The notes under the pieces are model-generated. The model was not told where the DNA came from. It saw nothing but the letters and a program-made list of their open reading frames with translations, and did not search any database. The position numbers and the translations under genes are program-made. DNA of 64,000 nt, taken from contig NZ_FMYB01000009.1 of assembly GCF_900104155.1 (NCBI RefSeq), forward strand, positions 1 to 64,000, written 5' to 3'. Source of the DNA: Butyrivibrio sp. INlla16. GTDB taxonomy: Bacteria; Bacillota; Clostridia; Lachnospirales; Lachnospiraceae. Shown here piece by piece: positions 42,050-51,911 of this stretch (position 1 is the first letter of the stretch; the number at the start of each line of letters is the position of its first letter).

Positions 42050-43837
42050 CTATGCAGGGCGGGCATCAGAGAGTATCTGAGCCGTGTACAGGTGATAGTA
42101 ATCACCCTTTTTCTTCATAAGTTCCTCATGTGTACCGCACTCGGTGATACCGCCATCATTGATAAACATTATCTTGTCACAACCTGTAATGGTCGATAAG
42201 CGGTGCGCTATTATAAAGCTGGTTCTGCCGGCCAGCATAGCATTCAAGCCTCTCTGAAGATCCTTTTCCGTCTGAACATCGATACTGGACGTAGCCTCGT
42301 CGAGCACCATAATTCTCGGATCCGAGATAAGTGTCCGCGCAAAGGAGATAAGCTGCTTTTGTCCCTGAGACAGGAGTGCCCCTCTCTCCTTAACCTCTGT
42401 GCGATATCCCCGGCTCATGCCGCTGATAAACGTATGTGCACAGACAGTCTTCGATGCTTTAATTATCTCTTCCTTAGATGCATCAAGTTTTCCATAACGT
42501 ATGTTATCCTCGATAGTCCCTGAGAAAATGAAGCTATCCTGCAGCATTATACCCATCTGTTCCCTGAGAGATTTTAATGTCACCTTGGAAATGTCCTGTC
42601 CATCGATAAGAATTCTGCCGCTATCAACATTATAAAATCTCGATATAAGACTAACGATAGTGCTCTTGCCTGCGCCGGTTGGCCCCACAAGTGCTATAGA
42701 TTCTCCGGGTTCAACCGTAAAGGACACATTATGCAGAACTTCTTTTCCTTCTTCATAGGAAAATGAGACATTCTGAAATTCTACCCTGCCCGTTACAGGC
42801 GCAAGCTCGATTGCTCCGGGCTCATCCGTAATAGTCACGGGCTCATCCATAGTCTCAAAGATTCTCTCCAGATACGCGATATTATTGATGAAGCCGTTAA
42901 AAATGTTTCCAAGGTTCATGATCGGCTGCCAGAATCTGGACGCATAGCTTGATATGGCAACAATCGTTCCGAGACTCTGGTGACCGTTTGCAAATATCAC
43001 AAGTCCGAAGAAGTAGATGGCTGCTCTTACAAATACCGAGATGGTATCTATTCCGGGCCACACCGATGTACTGTAGTATATGGCCTTCATCCAGGTTTTT
43101 CTGCAGTCATCCGAAAGGTCCTTGAAAATCTTTGCATTTTCGTCCTCTCTGGCAAATATCTGCGTAATTCTGGCACCAACGATATTTTCCTGAAGATACG
43201 CATTCAGATTCGAGTTTTTATTGGAAACCATCTGCCATGCCCGGCGCTGCTTATTCTTGATCCAGAACATGAAAACCATGAGCACCGGAACGCCTGCCAG
43301 TACCACAAGACTAAGCTGAACATCGACGTAAAACATGAAAATTACAATAAATATGAGGTTCAGAATCTCAAGTACGATATTGATAAGACCGTTACTTAGC
43401 ATGTCCGAAACCGAATTTACGTAATTGACCACCCTTACCAGTATTTTCCCGTGCGGTCTGTCATCGTAATACTGAAAAGGAAGCTTTTCCAGGTGCTCAA
43501 ACAGATCGTTCCTTATCTGATAGATGATATCCTGGCTCACATTAACCATTATTTTTGAGCGCACCAGTGAAAAGAAGATGCTAAGTGCATACAAAGCAGC
43601 CGATATTATAACCAGCCTAAAGAGCAGCGCTCTGTTCCCGTCTGGAATTGCCACATCCAGTGCATTACGCACGATAACGGGATTCACAAGGGCTGTGACC
43701 CCGGCAATCGCCGACAACAAAAACGCCACAAGCATCACACCAATATGCTTTTTAATATATCCCGATGCCCTAAGGAGATGCTTTATATCAAAAGGCTCCT
43801 CTAATAATTCATCCTGTTTATATGTATTTCTGGCCAT
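42050..43837 (-). CDS. ABC exporter half-transporter with canonical nucleotide site
   Basis: The protein has 595 residues. Six transmembrane helices precede an ATPase domain with Walker A GPTGAGKST, signature LSQGQKQ, Walker B IMVLDEATS (catalytic Glu present) and an H-loop His. It begins 3 bp after its partner gene ends. The two probably form a heterodimeric multidrug or peptide exporter of the kind with one degenerate site. Confidence 0.92.
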   Translation of the reverse strand: MARNTYKQDELLEEPFDIKHLLRASGYIKKHIGVMLVAFLLSAIAGVTALVNPVIVRNALDVAIPDGNRALLFRLVIISAALYALSIFFSLVRSKIMVNVSQDIIYQIRNDLFEHLEKLPFQYYDDRPHGKILVRVVNYVNSVSDMLSNGLINIVLEILNLIFIVIFMFYVDVQLSLVVLAGVPVLMVFMFWIKNKQRRAWQMVSNKNSNLNAYLQENIVGARITQIFAREDENAKIFKDLSDDCRKTWMKAIYYSTSVWPGIDTISVFVRAAIYFFGLVIFANGHQSLGTIVAISSYASRFWQPIMNLGNIFNGFINNIAYLERIFETMDEPVTITDEPGAIELAPVTGRVEFQNVSFSYEEGKEVLHNVSFTVEPGESIALVGPTGAGKSTIVSLISRFYNVDSGRILIDGQDISKVTLKSLREQMGIMLQDSFIFSGTIEDNIRYGKLDASKEEIIKASKTVCAHTFISGMSRGYRTEVKERGALLSQGQKQLISFARTLISDPRIMVLDEATSSIDVQTEKDLQRGLNAMLAGRTSFIIAHRLSTITGCDKIMFINDGGITECGTHEELMKKKGDYYHLYTAQILSDARPA

Positions 43838-43840
43838 CTG

Positions 43841-45637
43841 TTATGCCCCCATCTGAAGCTTTACAAGCTCCGCGTAGTATCCGCCAAGTTTTATCAGTTC
43901 CTCATGTGTGCCCCGCTCAGTAATCTCACCGTTTTGCATGATTAGAATCTGATCGGCATCCTTTGTCGTGGATATTCTTTGGGCAATGATTATCTTCGTA
44001 CATTTAAAATCAAGATCCTGCAAGCTATCCTGAATTGCCTTCTCGGTCTCAAGATCAACCGCCGAGGTCGTATCATCAAGTATAAGTATCGAGGGTCTCA
44101 CCGCCAGTGCTCTGGCAAGAGAAATTCTCTGCTTTTGTCCGCCCGACAATCCGACTCCCCTCTCTCCGACAATCGTCTCATAGCCCTCTGGCATCTTTGC
44201 AATAAAATCGGAAGCCTGGGAATATTTCGCGTACTTCATGACATCCTCTTTACTTAGCAGCTGATCTCCGTAGGCGATATTTCCATCAATAGTGTCTGAG
44301 TAGAGCAAAACATCCTGCGTCGCAAGTCCGATATTTCTTCGAAGCTGATGAAGTGCAATATCCTGCACATCCACGCCGTCAACAAGCACGCGGCCTCCCG
44401 TCGGTTCGTAGAATCTGGGAATAAGATGTATAAGCGATGTTTTTCCGCAGCCCGTCTCTCCCATAATGGCCACAGTCTGCCCCGGCTCAGCGGTAAATGA
44501 TATATTTTTCAAAACAGGAAGCTTACCGTCCGAATACTGGAAGCTCACATCCCTGAACTCGACCTTGCCCTCAAATCTGTTGGGCATAAGGGCCGTGTAT
44601 TCCTTGTCCACAATCTCCGGCTCTGAGTAGTAGATTTCCATGACTTTTACAGACGCCGCCGAAAATCTCTGGAACTCGTTCATGATATTTCCAAGCTGTC
44701 TCATGGGATTGGCGATGGCCCAGATAAGCCCGGAAAATGCCACATATTCACCCATTGTCATCTGATTGCCCATAAGGAAGAGACCGCCTACAAGCAGCAG
44801 GATAATAGGAAGCAGGTTTGCAAAGGTTTCAACTATTGGGAAATATCTAAGCCAGATCATCGCTGTCTTCTTATTGGTGTCACGGTAGTCCCTGTTGCAT
44901 TCATCAAAAGACTCTATCTCATAGTCTTCCCTGGCAAAGGCCTTAACCACGCGATTTCCGGAGATGTTTTCCTGCGCCATTGTGTTCATTTTGGCCAGTT
45001 TTTCCCTAAGAAGCGCATGCATGGGCGCAACCTGCAGTTTAAAAGCCATTATTATAATGAAAATCAGCGGAGCTACTGCGAGAAGACAGAGTGCCATTTT
45101 CCAGTTCATGAACATAAAATAGATTCCGACAGCCAAAATAAGCGAAAACGCCTCAACCAGCATTCTCACAACCCAGGCGATCATGTGCCTTACGGCATCC
45201 AGATCACCGGTAACTCTGGTCATGAGGTCACCGGTCCTGTAGGTGCTGTAGAACTTCATGTCCTGTCTCTGAATCTTGTCATAAATGAAATTTCGCACTC
45301 TGAAAAGGACTCCCTGGGACACCACTTCGTATCCCACGCAATCCGCGTACACGATGATACACCTTAGAATTGTGAAGAATATCATCATGAAAATAAGCCT
45401 GTAAAACTCATCGGAATGAGCACTGAAATTGGCTCTCGCCTCAGGTCCCGAAAGGAATTTGTCTACTATTTGTGATGAAAAATACGGAACCGTCAGCTGC
45501 ATCATGTTGTATAAAAATGTACCGGCAACGGAAACGATATACAGCGCCTTATATCCCTCCATGTTATCCCAGAGCCACTCCAATCTGGTTCTTGGAAACT
45601 GCCAGTCTTTATCTGCATTTTTCACTTTAAAGTCCAA
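43841..45637 (-). CDS. ABC exporter half-transporter with degenerate Walker B
   Basis: The protein has 598 residues. Six transmembrane helices precede an ATPase with Walker A GETGCGKTS, signature LSGGQKQ and Walker B ILILDDTTS, where Asp replaces the catalytic Glu. The H-loop position has Gln (IIAQRIST), again unlike an active site. This is the typical asymmetric partner of a heterodimeric exporter. The start is uncertain: TTG at 45637 or GTG at 45625, with AAAGG just upstream; no ATG fits. Confidence 0.9.
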   Translation of the reverse strand: MDFKVKNADKDWQFPRTRLEWLWDNMEGYKALYIVSVAGTFLYNMMQLTVPYFSSQIVDKFLSGPEARANFSAHSDEFYRLIFMMIFFTILRCIIVYADCVGYEVVSQGVLFRVRNFIYDKIQRQDMKFYSTYRTGDLMTRVTGDLDAVRHMIAWVVRMLVEAFSLILAVGIYFMFMNWKMALCLLAVAPLIFIIIMAFKLQVAPMHALLREKLAKMNTMAQENISGNRVVKAFAREDYEIESFDECNRDYRDTNKKTAMIWLRYFPIVETFANLLPIILLLVGGLFLMGNQMTMGEYVAFSGLIWAIANPMRQLGNIMNEFQRFSAASVKVMEIYYSEPEIVDKEYTALMPNRFEGKVEFRDVSFQYSDGKLPVLKNISFTAEPGQTVAIMGETGCGKTSLIHLIPRFYEPTGGRVLVDGVDVQDIALHQLRRNIGLATQDVLLYSDTIDGNIAYGDQLLSKEDVMKYAKYSQASDFIAKMPEGYETIVGERGVGLSGGQKQRISLARALAVRPSILILDDTTSAVDLETEKAIQDSLQDLDFKCTKIIIAQRISTTKDADQILIMQNGEITERGTHEELIKLGGYYAELVKLQMGA

Positions 45638-45782
45638 CCTTTCATAGAAACGTTAGTTGTTATTTAACCACTAAGCCAATCATAAAACTATAAATATTTT
45701 GTCATTCGGTAATTATTTTTTGTTTTCCTCAAAAATGTTTTATACTATTCATATGGGTAAAAATAAAAAGGAGGGTTACAGC

Positions 45783-46805
45783 ATGAAAGCACTTTTTATC
45801 GGTGGTACGGGTACCATCAGTATGGGAATAGTAAGAAGACTGTCGGAGGATCCTCAATGGGAGGTATACCTCTTAAACAGGGGAAATCGCAAGAATGATG
45901 TCCCTTCTTCAGTAAAACAAATAACAGCTGATATATATAATGAAAGCGATGTCGCAGAAAAGCTCTCCGGCATGGATTTCGATGTGGTAAGCGATTTCAT
46001 AGCCTTTGATGTGAAGGCCGTGGAGCGAGACTACAGACTCTTTAAGGATAAAACAAAGCAGTACATCTTCATCAGCTCTGCTTCTGCCTACAATAAACCC
46101 GCAGCAGGCTATATCATAACCGAGGGAACAACTCTGGCGAATCCATATTGGGAATACTCCAGAAACAAGATTGCCTGCGAAGAATTTCTCATGAAAAAAT
46201 ACCGCGAAGAGGGCTTCCCTGTAACCATAGTAAGGCCCAGCCACACCTACGACGAGAGACATATTCCGCTCGGCGTGCACGGCAAAAAGGGGTTCTACCA
46301 GGTTATAAAGCGCATGCAGCAGGGAAAACCCGTCATAATTCAGGGTGACGGATCCTCTCTGTGGACTGTTACCTTTAACAGCGATTTTGCGATTGGTTTT
46401 ACCGGTCTCATGGGCAACAGACATGCCATAGGCGAGGCTTTCCAGATAACAGGTGACGAAATCCTTAGCTGGGATCAGATATATCAGACTATCGCGGATG
46501 CTCTCGGAGTAAAACTAAAGGCTTACCATGTTTCATCCGATTTCTTAAGTGATGTAGGTGAAAAATACGATATGGATTTCGAAGGAAGTCTTCTCGGAGA
46601 CAAGGCCGTATCAGTTGTTTTTGACAACAGCAAGCTAAAAAGACTCGTTCCGCAAATGACTACCACTATTCCCTTCCATAAGGGAGTTCGTCTGGCAGTT
46701 GATTATGTCCTCTCTCATCCTGAGGAATACGAGGAAGATCCTGAATTTGACACTTTTTGTGATAAAATAATAGCCGCAATTGAAAAGGCGAAAACAGAAA
46801 TATAA
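45783..46805 (+). CDS. NAD-dependent epimerase/dehydratase family protein (SDR)
   Basis: The protein has 340 residues. The nucleotide motif is FIGGTGTISMGI, and the catalytic Tyr/Lys are in YWEYSRNKIACE. SSASAYNK holds the Ser position, and VRPSHTYDER follows. The motif GGTGTIS differs from GxxGxxG by placement, as in atypical extended SDRs that act on nucleotide sugars or related substrates. The substrate cannot be assigned. The start at 45783 has AAAAGGAGGG; the longer ORF is not used. It stands 32 bp before the HelD-like gene. Confidence 0.85.
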   Translation: MKALFIGGTGTISMGIVRRLSEDPQWEVYLLNRGNRKNDVPSSVKQITADIYNESDVAEKLSGMDFDVVSDFIAFDVKAVERDYRLFKDKTKQYIFISSASAYNKPAAGYIITEGTTLANPYWEYSRNKIACEEFLMKKYREEGFPVTIVRPSHTYDERHIPLGVHGKKGFYQVIKRMQQGKPVIIQGDGSSLWTVTFNSDFAIGFTGLMGNRHAIGEAFQITGDEILSWDQIYQTIADALGVKLKAYHVSSDFLSDVGEKYDMDFEGSLLGDKAVSVVFDNSKLKRLVPQMTTTIPFHKGVRLAVDYVLSHPEEYEEDPEFDTFCDKIIAAIEKAKTEI

Positions 46806-46837
46806 AGAATTTTGAATGAATTTTAAAGGTAACATGA

Positions 46838-48889
46838 ATGGAAAAAGAGATTTTTGACAAAGAACAACAGCATTTACAGGAGACCTACGACAAGCTTCTC
46901 AAGATGAAAAACGATCTCGAGGAGCAGATCGCCGCCCTCGATGAAAAGGCGCTGGACGACAAGAATGATATCCGCGATAACATACGTTTCGATTACGCGG
47001 ACATCGAGACCACGATGGAAACCCTGGCCGAGATCGAGGTATGGAACCGCTATATCGATACTTACAACGTAGAGAGCAATTCTCTTGGAAATCGTCTCAC
47101 AAGCGTGAACAAGCTCCTCGAGTCTCCTTATTTTGCAAAAATCCAGCTTCAGTTCGATCCATCCGAGGAACCTGAAAACTATTACATCGGCCGTGCTGCC
47201 ATCTCCGAAAACGGCTATGACCAGATGGTGGTTGACTGGAGATCTCCAATTGCCGAGGTTTACTACAATCAGGAGAGCGGCCACACTCACTACACCGTTG
47301 AAGACAGGGAAATCCCTGTTGATCTGCAGCTTCGTCGCCAGTTTGATCTGCACAAAAATATGCTTCTGGCCTATTTCGATACACAGATTGCGATTGAGGA
47401 CCCCATGCTACTGCAGTCGCTCTCCCAGACGCACTCCGACAAGATGCAGGCTATTACTGCAACCATTCAGAAGGAACAAAATACCGTCATCCGCTATCCC
47501 GATGTGCCTGTGCTCCTTGTAAACGGTATCGCCGGAAGCGGAAAGACCTCTGTTTTGCTGCAGAGAATTGCGTATCTGTTCTATCAAAAAAGAAACACTC
47601 TCCGCCCCGACCAGGTATGCCTTATGACACTGAACCCGGTATTTCGTGAGTATATTGACAATGTTCTCCCGGATATGGGCGAGACAAACCCTCTGACGCT
47701 TACCTGGCGCGAATTTCTTCAGATGGTGCATGTTCCTTTTTCCGATGATGAATACGATTACACTGAAGCGGAGAATCTTCAGAAGATACACGACGTACTT
47801 CCGACACTGACGCCCGAGGCTGCGGATTTTTATGAAATAACGCACAAGGGCAATCTTGTTATGTCCAAAAAGGAAGTCCTGTCCGTAGTAAATAAATTCA
47901 GGAAATTCCCCATGGGAATACGCCTTATCCAGACCGTATCCGATGAACTTGAGCACAAGGTCAAGAACTCTCTTCGCCACCTTGAAAAAAATGATAACGA
48001 AAATGCCTCCGGAAGCATGGCAAAGTCCGATCAGGCAGAGGATAACCGCGCAGAGAACGATTTTGGCGGAGCACTCTCCAATATCAGACGCTGCAGGTGG
48101 GTAAACGCCCTCCATGTTGCGAGACGCATCCTGGGCAAAACCCGTGTAACAGCCGCAGAATGGCTCTATACAAGGATGGAACTTACCGGCATATGCGATC
48201 GTAACATGCGTTATGTTATGGTTGATGAGGTGCAGGATTACACAAGGGCACAGATGATGGTCTTTGCAAAGTATTTCCCGAATGCCCGCTTCATGCTCCT
48301 TGGAGATGAATTCCAGGCAATTCGTGAAGGTACGGTTACTTTTGCCGAGCTTAAGGAGATGGCAGAAGCAGATAAAAAGCGCTTCACAGAGCTTCCTCTC
48401 ATGACGAGCTATCGAAGCTCACCCGAGATCACCGATATGTTCGCTTCCATTCTGCCTCCGGAGAAAAAGATGATGATTTCCTCCGTAAAACGCCCCGGCG
48501 AGCCGGTTTCGGTAAAGGTATGCAGTTCGGATAAGGAATACCTGAAAGAACTGACAGCTCTTATCAGTGAATATGAAAAAAAAGAAGGCCTTACGGCCAT
48601 AATCTGCAGAAACGAATATAGGCTTGAACAAATTTCAGCTATGCTAAAGGATAATTCTCCGCAAATAATAACAGGGCACGATGCCCTGCCTAAAAGTGGT
48701 GCTTTTCTTTTGGAGCTTGCACTTGCCAAAGGTCTGGAATTCGACCATGTAATTCTGCCCGACGCCGATTCGGAGTCGTATCCCGATGACGAATCCGGCA
48801 GACACTGCCTCTATACCGCAATGTCTCGCGCAACGCAGCATCTGTCGATTCTGTCAAACGGAAAACTCTCCGCCATTTTGCAGGAATAA
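46838..48889 (+). CDS. helD: HelD-like UvrD/Rep family helicase
   Basis: The protein has 683 residues. The N-terminal coiled coil (about 1-60) is followed by the YYIGRAAISE...VVDWRSPIAEVYY segment typical of HelD. Walker A GIAGSGKTS is near 230-238, the Walker B-like VDEVQDYTRAQ near 465, and LPLMTSYRSSPEI and CLYTAMSRATQHL are late SF1 motifs. HelD binds RNA polymerase and recycles stalled complexes using ATP. A clear AAAGGTAAC precedes the ATG. Confidence 0.88.
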   Translation: MEKEIFDKEQQHLQETYDKLLKMKNDLEEQIAALDEKALDDKNDIRDNIRFDYADIETTMETLAEIEVWNRYIDTYNVESNSLGNRLTSVNKLLESPYFAKIQLQFDPSEEPENYYIGRAAISENGYDQMVVDWRSPIAEVYYNQESGHTHYTVEDREIPVDLQLRRQFDLHKNMLLAYFDTQIAIEDPMLLQSLSQTHSDKMQAITATIQKEQNTVIRYPDVPVLLVNGIAGSGKTSVLLQRIAYLFYQKRNTLRPDQVCLMTLNPVFREYIDNVLPDMGETNPLTLTWREFLQMVHVPFSDDEYDYTEAENLQKIHDVLPTLTPEAADFYEITHKGNLVMSKKEVLSVVNKFRKFPMGIRLIQTVSDELEHKVKNSLRHLEKNDNENASGSMAKSDQAEDNRAENDFGGALSNIRRCRWVNALHVARRILGKTRVTAAEWLYTRMELTGICDRNMRYVMVDEVQDYTRAQMMVFAKYFPNARFMLLGDEFQAIREGTVTFAELKEMAEADKKRFTELPLMTSYRSSPEITDMFASILPPEKKMMISSVKRPGEPVSVKVCSSDKEYLKELTALISEYEKKEGLTAIICRNEYRLEQISAMLKDNSPQIITGHDALPKSGAFLLELALAKGLEFDHVILPDADSESYPDDESGRHCLYTAMSRATQHLSILSNGKLSAILQE

Positions 48890-48896
48890 TCAGTTT

Positions 48897-49709
48897 TTAC
48901 TCATCCTCTTCCATGTCATAGCTTATCTCATCGAGCTCTGCATGGAAGAACTCGCACCAGCTGTACTGGTTCATATAGTCGCCCATGTACTTATACTTGG
49001 AATCCTTCTTCTTTTCAAGCCAGTCATAGAGGTCACATTCAATCCTGTCCTTTGCTATGGCAAGGCTTCCCCGCTGTTTCAGAATAATTCCGTCAAGCTT
49101 AAGCTTCTTGAAGGTGTTCTGAAGGTCCTGACGAAGGTTACACAAGTATGACAGCTTCTTTTCCGGATCTCCGTCATCCTCCCAAAGGGATGCGATTATT
49201 TCTCCGTTTGTAGTCTGCGCACCCTTGTTATTTATGAGAAGCGCTACTATCTCTTTGGTTCTTTTGTATTTGAATTCAACAGGTTCCCCGTCAACAAACA
49301 ACTCAAAATTGCCAAAGGTCTGAGCAAAAACTCTCTTATATTTCTTTCGTATCTCAGGGTATCTGAGGGATTCGAGCTCGCTCTTCACCTGATCCTTAGT
49401 GCCCGGCTTTTTGATATATCCGCTGGCATGAAGCTTCATGGCTTCATAGGCCTGCTCTGTGTGATTAGTGAGATAGATAAGATTGATATAAGGATTCAAT
49501 TCCTTTAAGTATCCGCCAAGATCTATTCCCCCAAGTTCAGACATCTCTGTCTCCAAAACCGCAACATCCATCTCCGTCTCACGAGCCGTAGCGAGTGCGG
49601 CCAGCGAACTGTCACTTGAAAACAGCGTCGCATCCGGAGACACTGTCTCAATAATCTTCTTTATTTTTTTCAGGGACTCCTTGTCCTCATCCACAGCTAA
49701 TATGTTCAT
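48897..49709 (-). CDS. Atypical response regulator with BTAD/SARP-like winged-helix output
   Basis: The protein has 270 residues. A receiver fold at 1-118 has acidic residues at 7-9 and Lys in GYIKKP, but the phospho-acceptor position is Glu53 (VLETEM) instead of Asp. This suggests a constitutively active-like or phosphorylation-independent state. A winged-helix DNA-binding domain follows (FGNFELFVDGEPVEFKYKRTKEIVALLI), then a helical extension. The start ATG at 49709 shares a base with the stop of the upstream gene. Confidence 0.82.
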   Translation of the reverse strand: MNILAVDEDKESLKKIKKIIETVSPDATLFSSDSSLAALATARETEMDVAVLETEMSELGGIDLGGYLKELNPYINLIYLTNHTEQAYEAMKLHASGYIKKPGTKDQVKSELESLRYPEIRKKYKRVFAQTFGNFELFVDGEPVEFKYKRTKEIVALLINNKGAQTTNGEIIASLWEDDGDPEKKLSYLCNLRQDLQNTFKKLKLDGIILKQRGSLAIAKDRIECDLYDWLEKKKDSKYKYMGDYMNQYSWCEFFHAELDEISYDMEEDE

Positions 49710-50218
49710 CACTGACCCCCCAATGTCATTGAAACCGATTTTACACTCTGGCTCTTCCTCTGCTCTGCAGTCATATGAAGAGGATCCGCCTCTCCAACCA
49801 CCAGTGTCTCGCCATCATTTAGTGCCGCATCGTGTAAAGGTCCCGCATTCATATCGGAAAGAACAAGTGCTGCAAATCTGTCGTAGTTATCCTCGTCAAT
49901 CACCGGAAAATGATATTTCATCCGGTACCAGTGCTGTGGATCATAGCCAAGAGAACCAATGTAGAGTCTGTCCGCCGTATCGGCGACCTCGTCAACTCCC
50001 GCCTTTTCACCGGGCGCCAGTCCCGCTTCTTCGCAGAACAGCATTGCATAGGCCTTTAAAATCCTATCCCTTACTGTTTCATCACTTCCGCTTTTGTTTT
50101 TTCGGCCGGTAGGCGTATCCATTATCTTGTAATAGAAGTCCTGTGCCTCCTCGCTTTCATCAAAGGCGAGAATCGCATCATAGAGCTCTTTCTCGCTGAT
50201 ATTACCTGCAATAGCCAT
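49709..50218 (-). CDS. Hypothetical protein translationally coupled to the atypical regulator
   Basis: I do not recognise this 169-residue soluble protein. It has a helical N-terminus (NISEKELYDAILAFDESEEAQDFYYKIMDTPTGR), a Gly/Lys-rich turn and a central part (YIGSLGYDPQHWYRMKYHFPVIDEDNYDRFAALV), ending with a Ser-rich tail. No catalytic motif is seen. Its stop overlaps the next start (TGATG), so it is likely made together with the regulator and may partner it. Confidence 0.6.
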   Translation of the reverse strand: MAIAGNISEKELYDAILAFDESEEAQDFYYKIMDTPTGRKNKSGSDETVRDRILKAYAMLFCEEAGLAPGEKAGVDEVADTADRLYIGSLGYDPQHWYRMKYHFPVIDEDNYDRFAALVLSDMNAGPLHDAALNDGETLVVGEADPLHMTAEQRKSQSVKSVSMTLGGQ

Positions 50219-50255
50219 GTTTCTTATCTTTCCCCCTTCTTCATAAGATTTATTT

Positions 50256-51713
50256 TCAAGAAACCACTAATTTTTTATTATCCGAATTCGACATAACCGA
50301 TGTCTGCGACACCTGTTTTAAATACGGCAGCTCCTTCTTCATGTCACTCCTTACGCTCCAGTGCCAGAAGAACTCACCGATAAAAAGTATTTTATGAACA
50401 AAATCCTCAAATAATATCGCCTGTAACAGCCTTTTAGGAGAATATATCCTTCTGCTGGCATCGATATTTTCAAGCTGAAGCTCGTACGGAGTCATGTTCT
50501 TTGGTCTGTGTACTGCATTTCCGTTGTACTTATCCCACCTTGTATGAAGAAGCTTGTCTTTATTCTTCTCATAGACCGGAGTGCCCGGCACAAAGTACAT
50601 GCACTGGATAAGGACGCCCTGGATATGATTTTTTATAACAAAATCCGCAAGCTCCTTGCCGCAGCCGACCTTCTGATTATCAGATCCCAGAATAAAAAGT
50701 CCTCTGACACTCATTCCATGTCTCTGAATATTCCTGATCGACTCCTCTATCTCGGTCTTGGTCGACTTCTTGTGATATGTCTTGAAGGAATCGTCGTCTA
50801 TGAACTCAATTCCCATATCGAGCTCGAAAAAACCCGCTTTCTTTAGAAGTTCAAGCATCTCGTCGTCAAATCCGACCTCGTACCTCGCCTGTATGTTGAA
50901 GCGGTATTTTATTCCGCTGTCGATTATCTTGTTTAAAACAGCTATCGCCCATTCTCTGTCAGCAAAGAAATTGTCATCCGTAATCCACAGATCCTTTAAA
51001 AGTCTGAGCTTTCCCTTGTGAAAGAAGTCGATCGAGTATTTGATGTCCTCTACGACATTTTCCGGGGATCTTTTCCTGACGCAATGGCCAAAGTGTCTCA
51101 CAAGAGCGCAGTAATCGCAGTTGTGCGGGCAGCCCCTTGAGGCATGAACCTGAGGCCAGATGGTCATGTGCCCCACCATCTTCCTGTAATTGTGAATGAG
51201 ATCCCTGTCGGGGATAAGATCAAGATCAGTCGGAGGCTCCGGCATACCCGTATTAACAAGCTCATCGCCGCGCAGATAGGCATATCCCTTACCTGATGGC
51301 TCTTCTCCGCGCTCGATTGCCCGTATCAGAGGCATTATTGTCTCATCGCCCTCTCCCAGCATCACATAATCGCAGTGTTGTATTGCCTCCTCATAATTCA
51401 TCGAGGCATGAAGGCCTCCTAGCACAACCTTTGCGGAGGAATTTTTCCTGAAAAAATCGGCAAGTTCATAGCCCCTTACCGCAGCAAAGGTAAATATGCC
51501 CAAAAAGATAATGTCTGCATCAAGCACATCATCATATTTAATCTTCGAAATTGATTCACTGTACATATATGTATCCGGAATCTCTTTCTTTACTATTGTT
51601 GCAAGCGTGTTAAGCCCGACGGAAGGAGTCCTTATATACCTATCGTAAACAAAATAGTTTAGAATGGTCTTTTTATAAGGCCTGTTCCCCGGTTCTATAA
51701 ATCGTATTTTCAT
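50256..51713 (-). CDS. B12-binding domain radical SAM protein
   Basis: The protein has 485 residues. The N-terminal cobalamin-binding-like fold (about 1-150) has VVLGGLHASMNYEEA and CDYVMLGEGDETIMPL. The radical SAM domain has the motif CPHNCDYCA (Cys-x3-Cys-x2-Cys), then ITDDNFFADREWA and ELDMGIEFIDDDSF. The C-terminal part of about 100 residues is aromatic-rich. Such proteins methylate or rearrange carbon centres. The substrate is unknown. The start at 51713 is MKIRFIEPG; the ORF could extend 21 codons further. Confidence 0.88.
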   Translation of the reverse strand: MKIRFIEPGNRPYKKTILNYFVYDRYIRTPSVGLNTLATIVKKEIPDTYMYSESISKIKYDDVLDADIIFLGIFTFAAVRGYELADFFRKNSSAKVVLGGLHASMNYEEAIQHCDYVMLGEGDETIMPLIRAIERGEEPSGKGYAYLRGDELVNTGMPEPPTDLDLIPDRDLIHNYRKMVGHMTIWPQVHASRGCPHNCDYCALVRHFGHCVRKRSPENVVEDIKYSIDFFHKGKLRLLKDLWITDDNFFADREWAIAVLNKIIDSGIKYRFNIQARYEVGFDDEMLELLKKAGFFELDMGIEFIDDDSFKTYHKKSTKTEIEESIRNIQRHGMSVRGLFILGSDNQKVGCGKELADFVIKNHIQGVLIQCMYFVPGTPVYEKNKDKLLHTRWDKYNGNAVHRPKNMTPYELQLENIDASRRIYSPKRLLQAILFEDFVHKILFIGEFFWHWSVRSDMKKELPYLKQVSQTSVMSNSDNKKLVVS

Positions 51714-51911
51714 CCCAATGATTTTCCTCTCAATTCCTATACAGTAAATAGTAAGCAAAACAACCGCTTTGGTCAAACATATTATCAGTATCTGTAAAAA
51801 ACCTATAAATAACCTCTTATTTCTTTATTAAGAAATGCCTATCCTTTAACATTTTTCCGTCAAAATTGGATAAAATATTATTGATACTGTGACCTTTTGG
51901 GTGATGATGCC

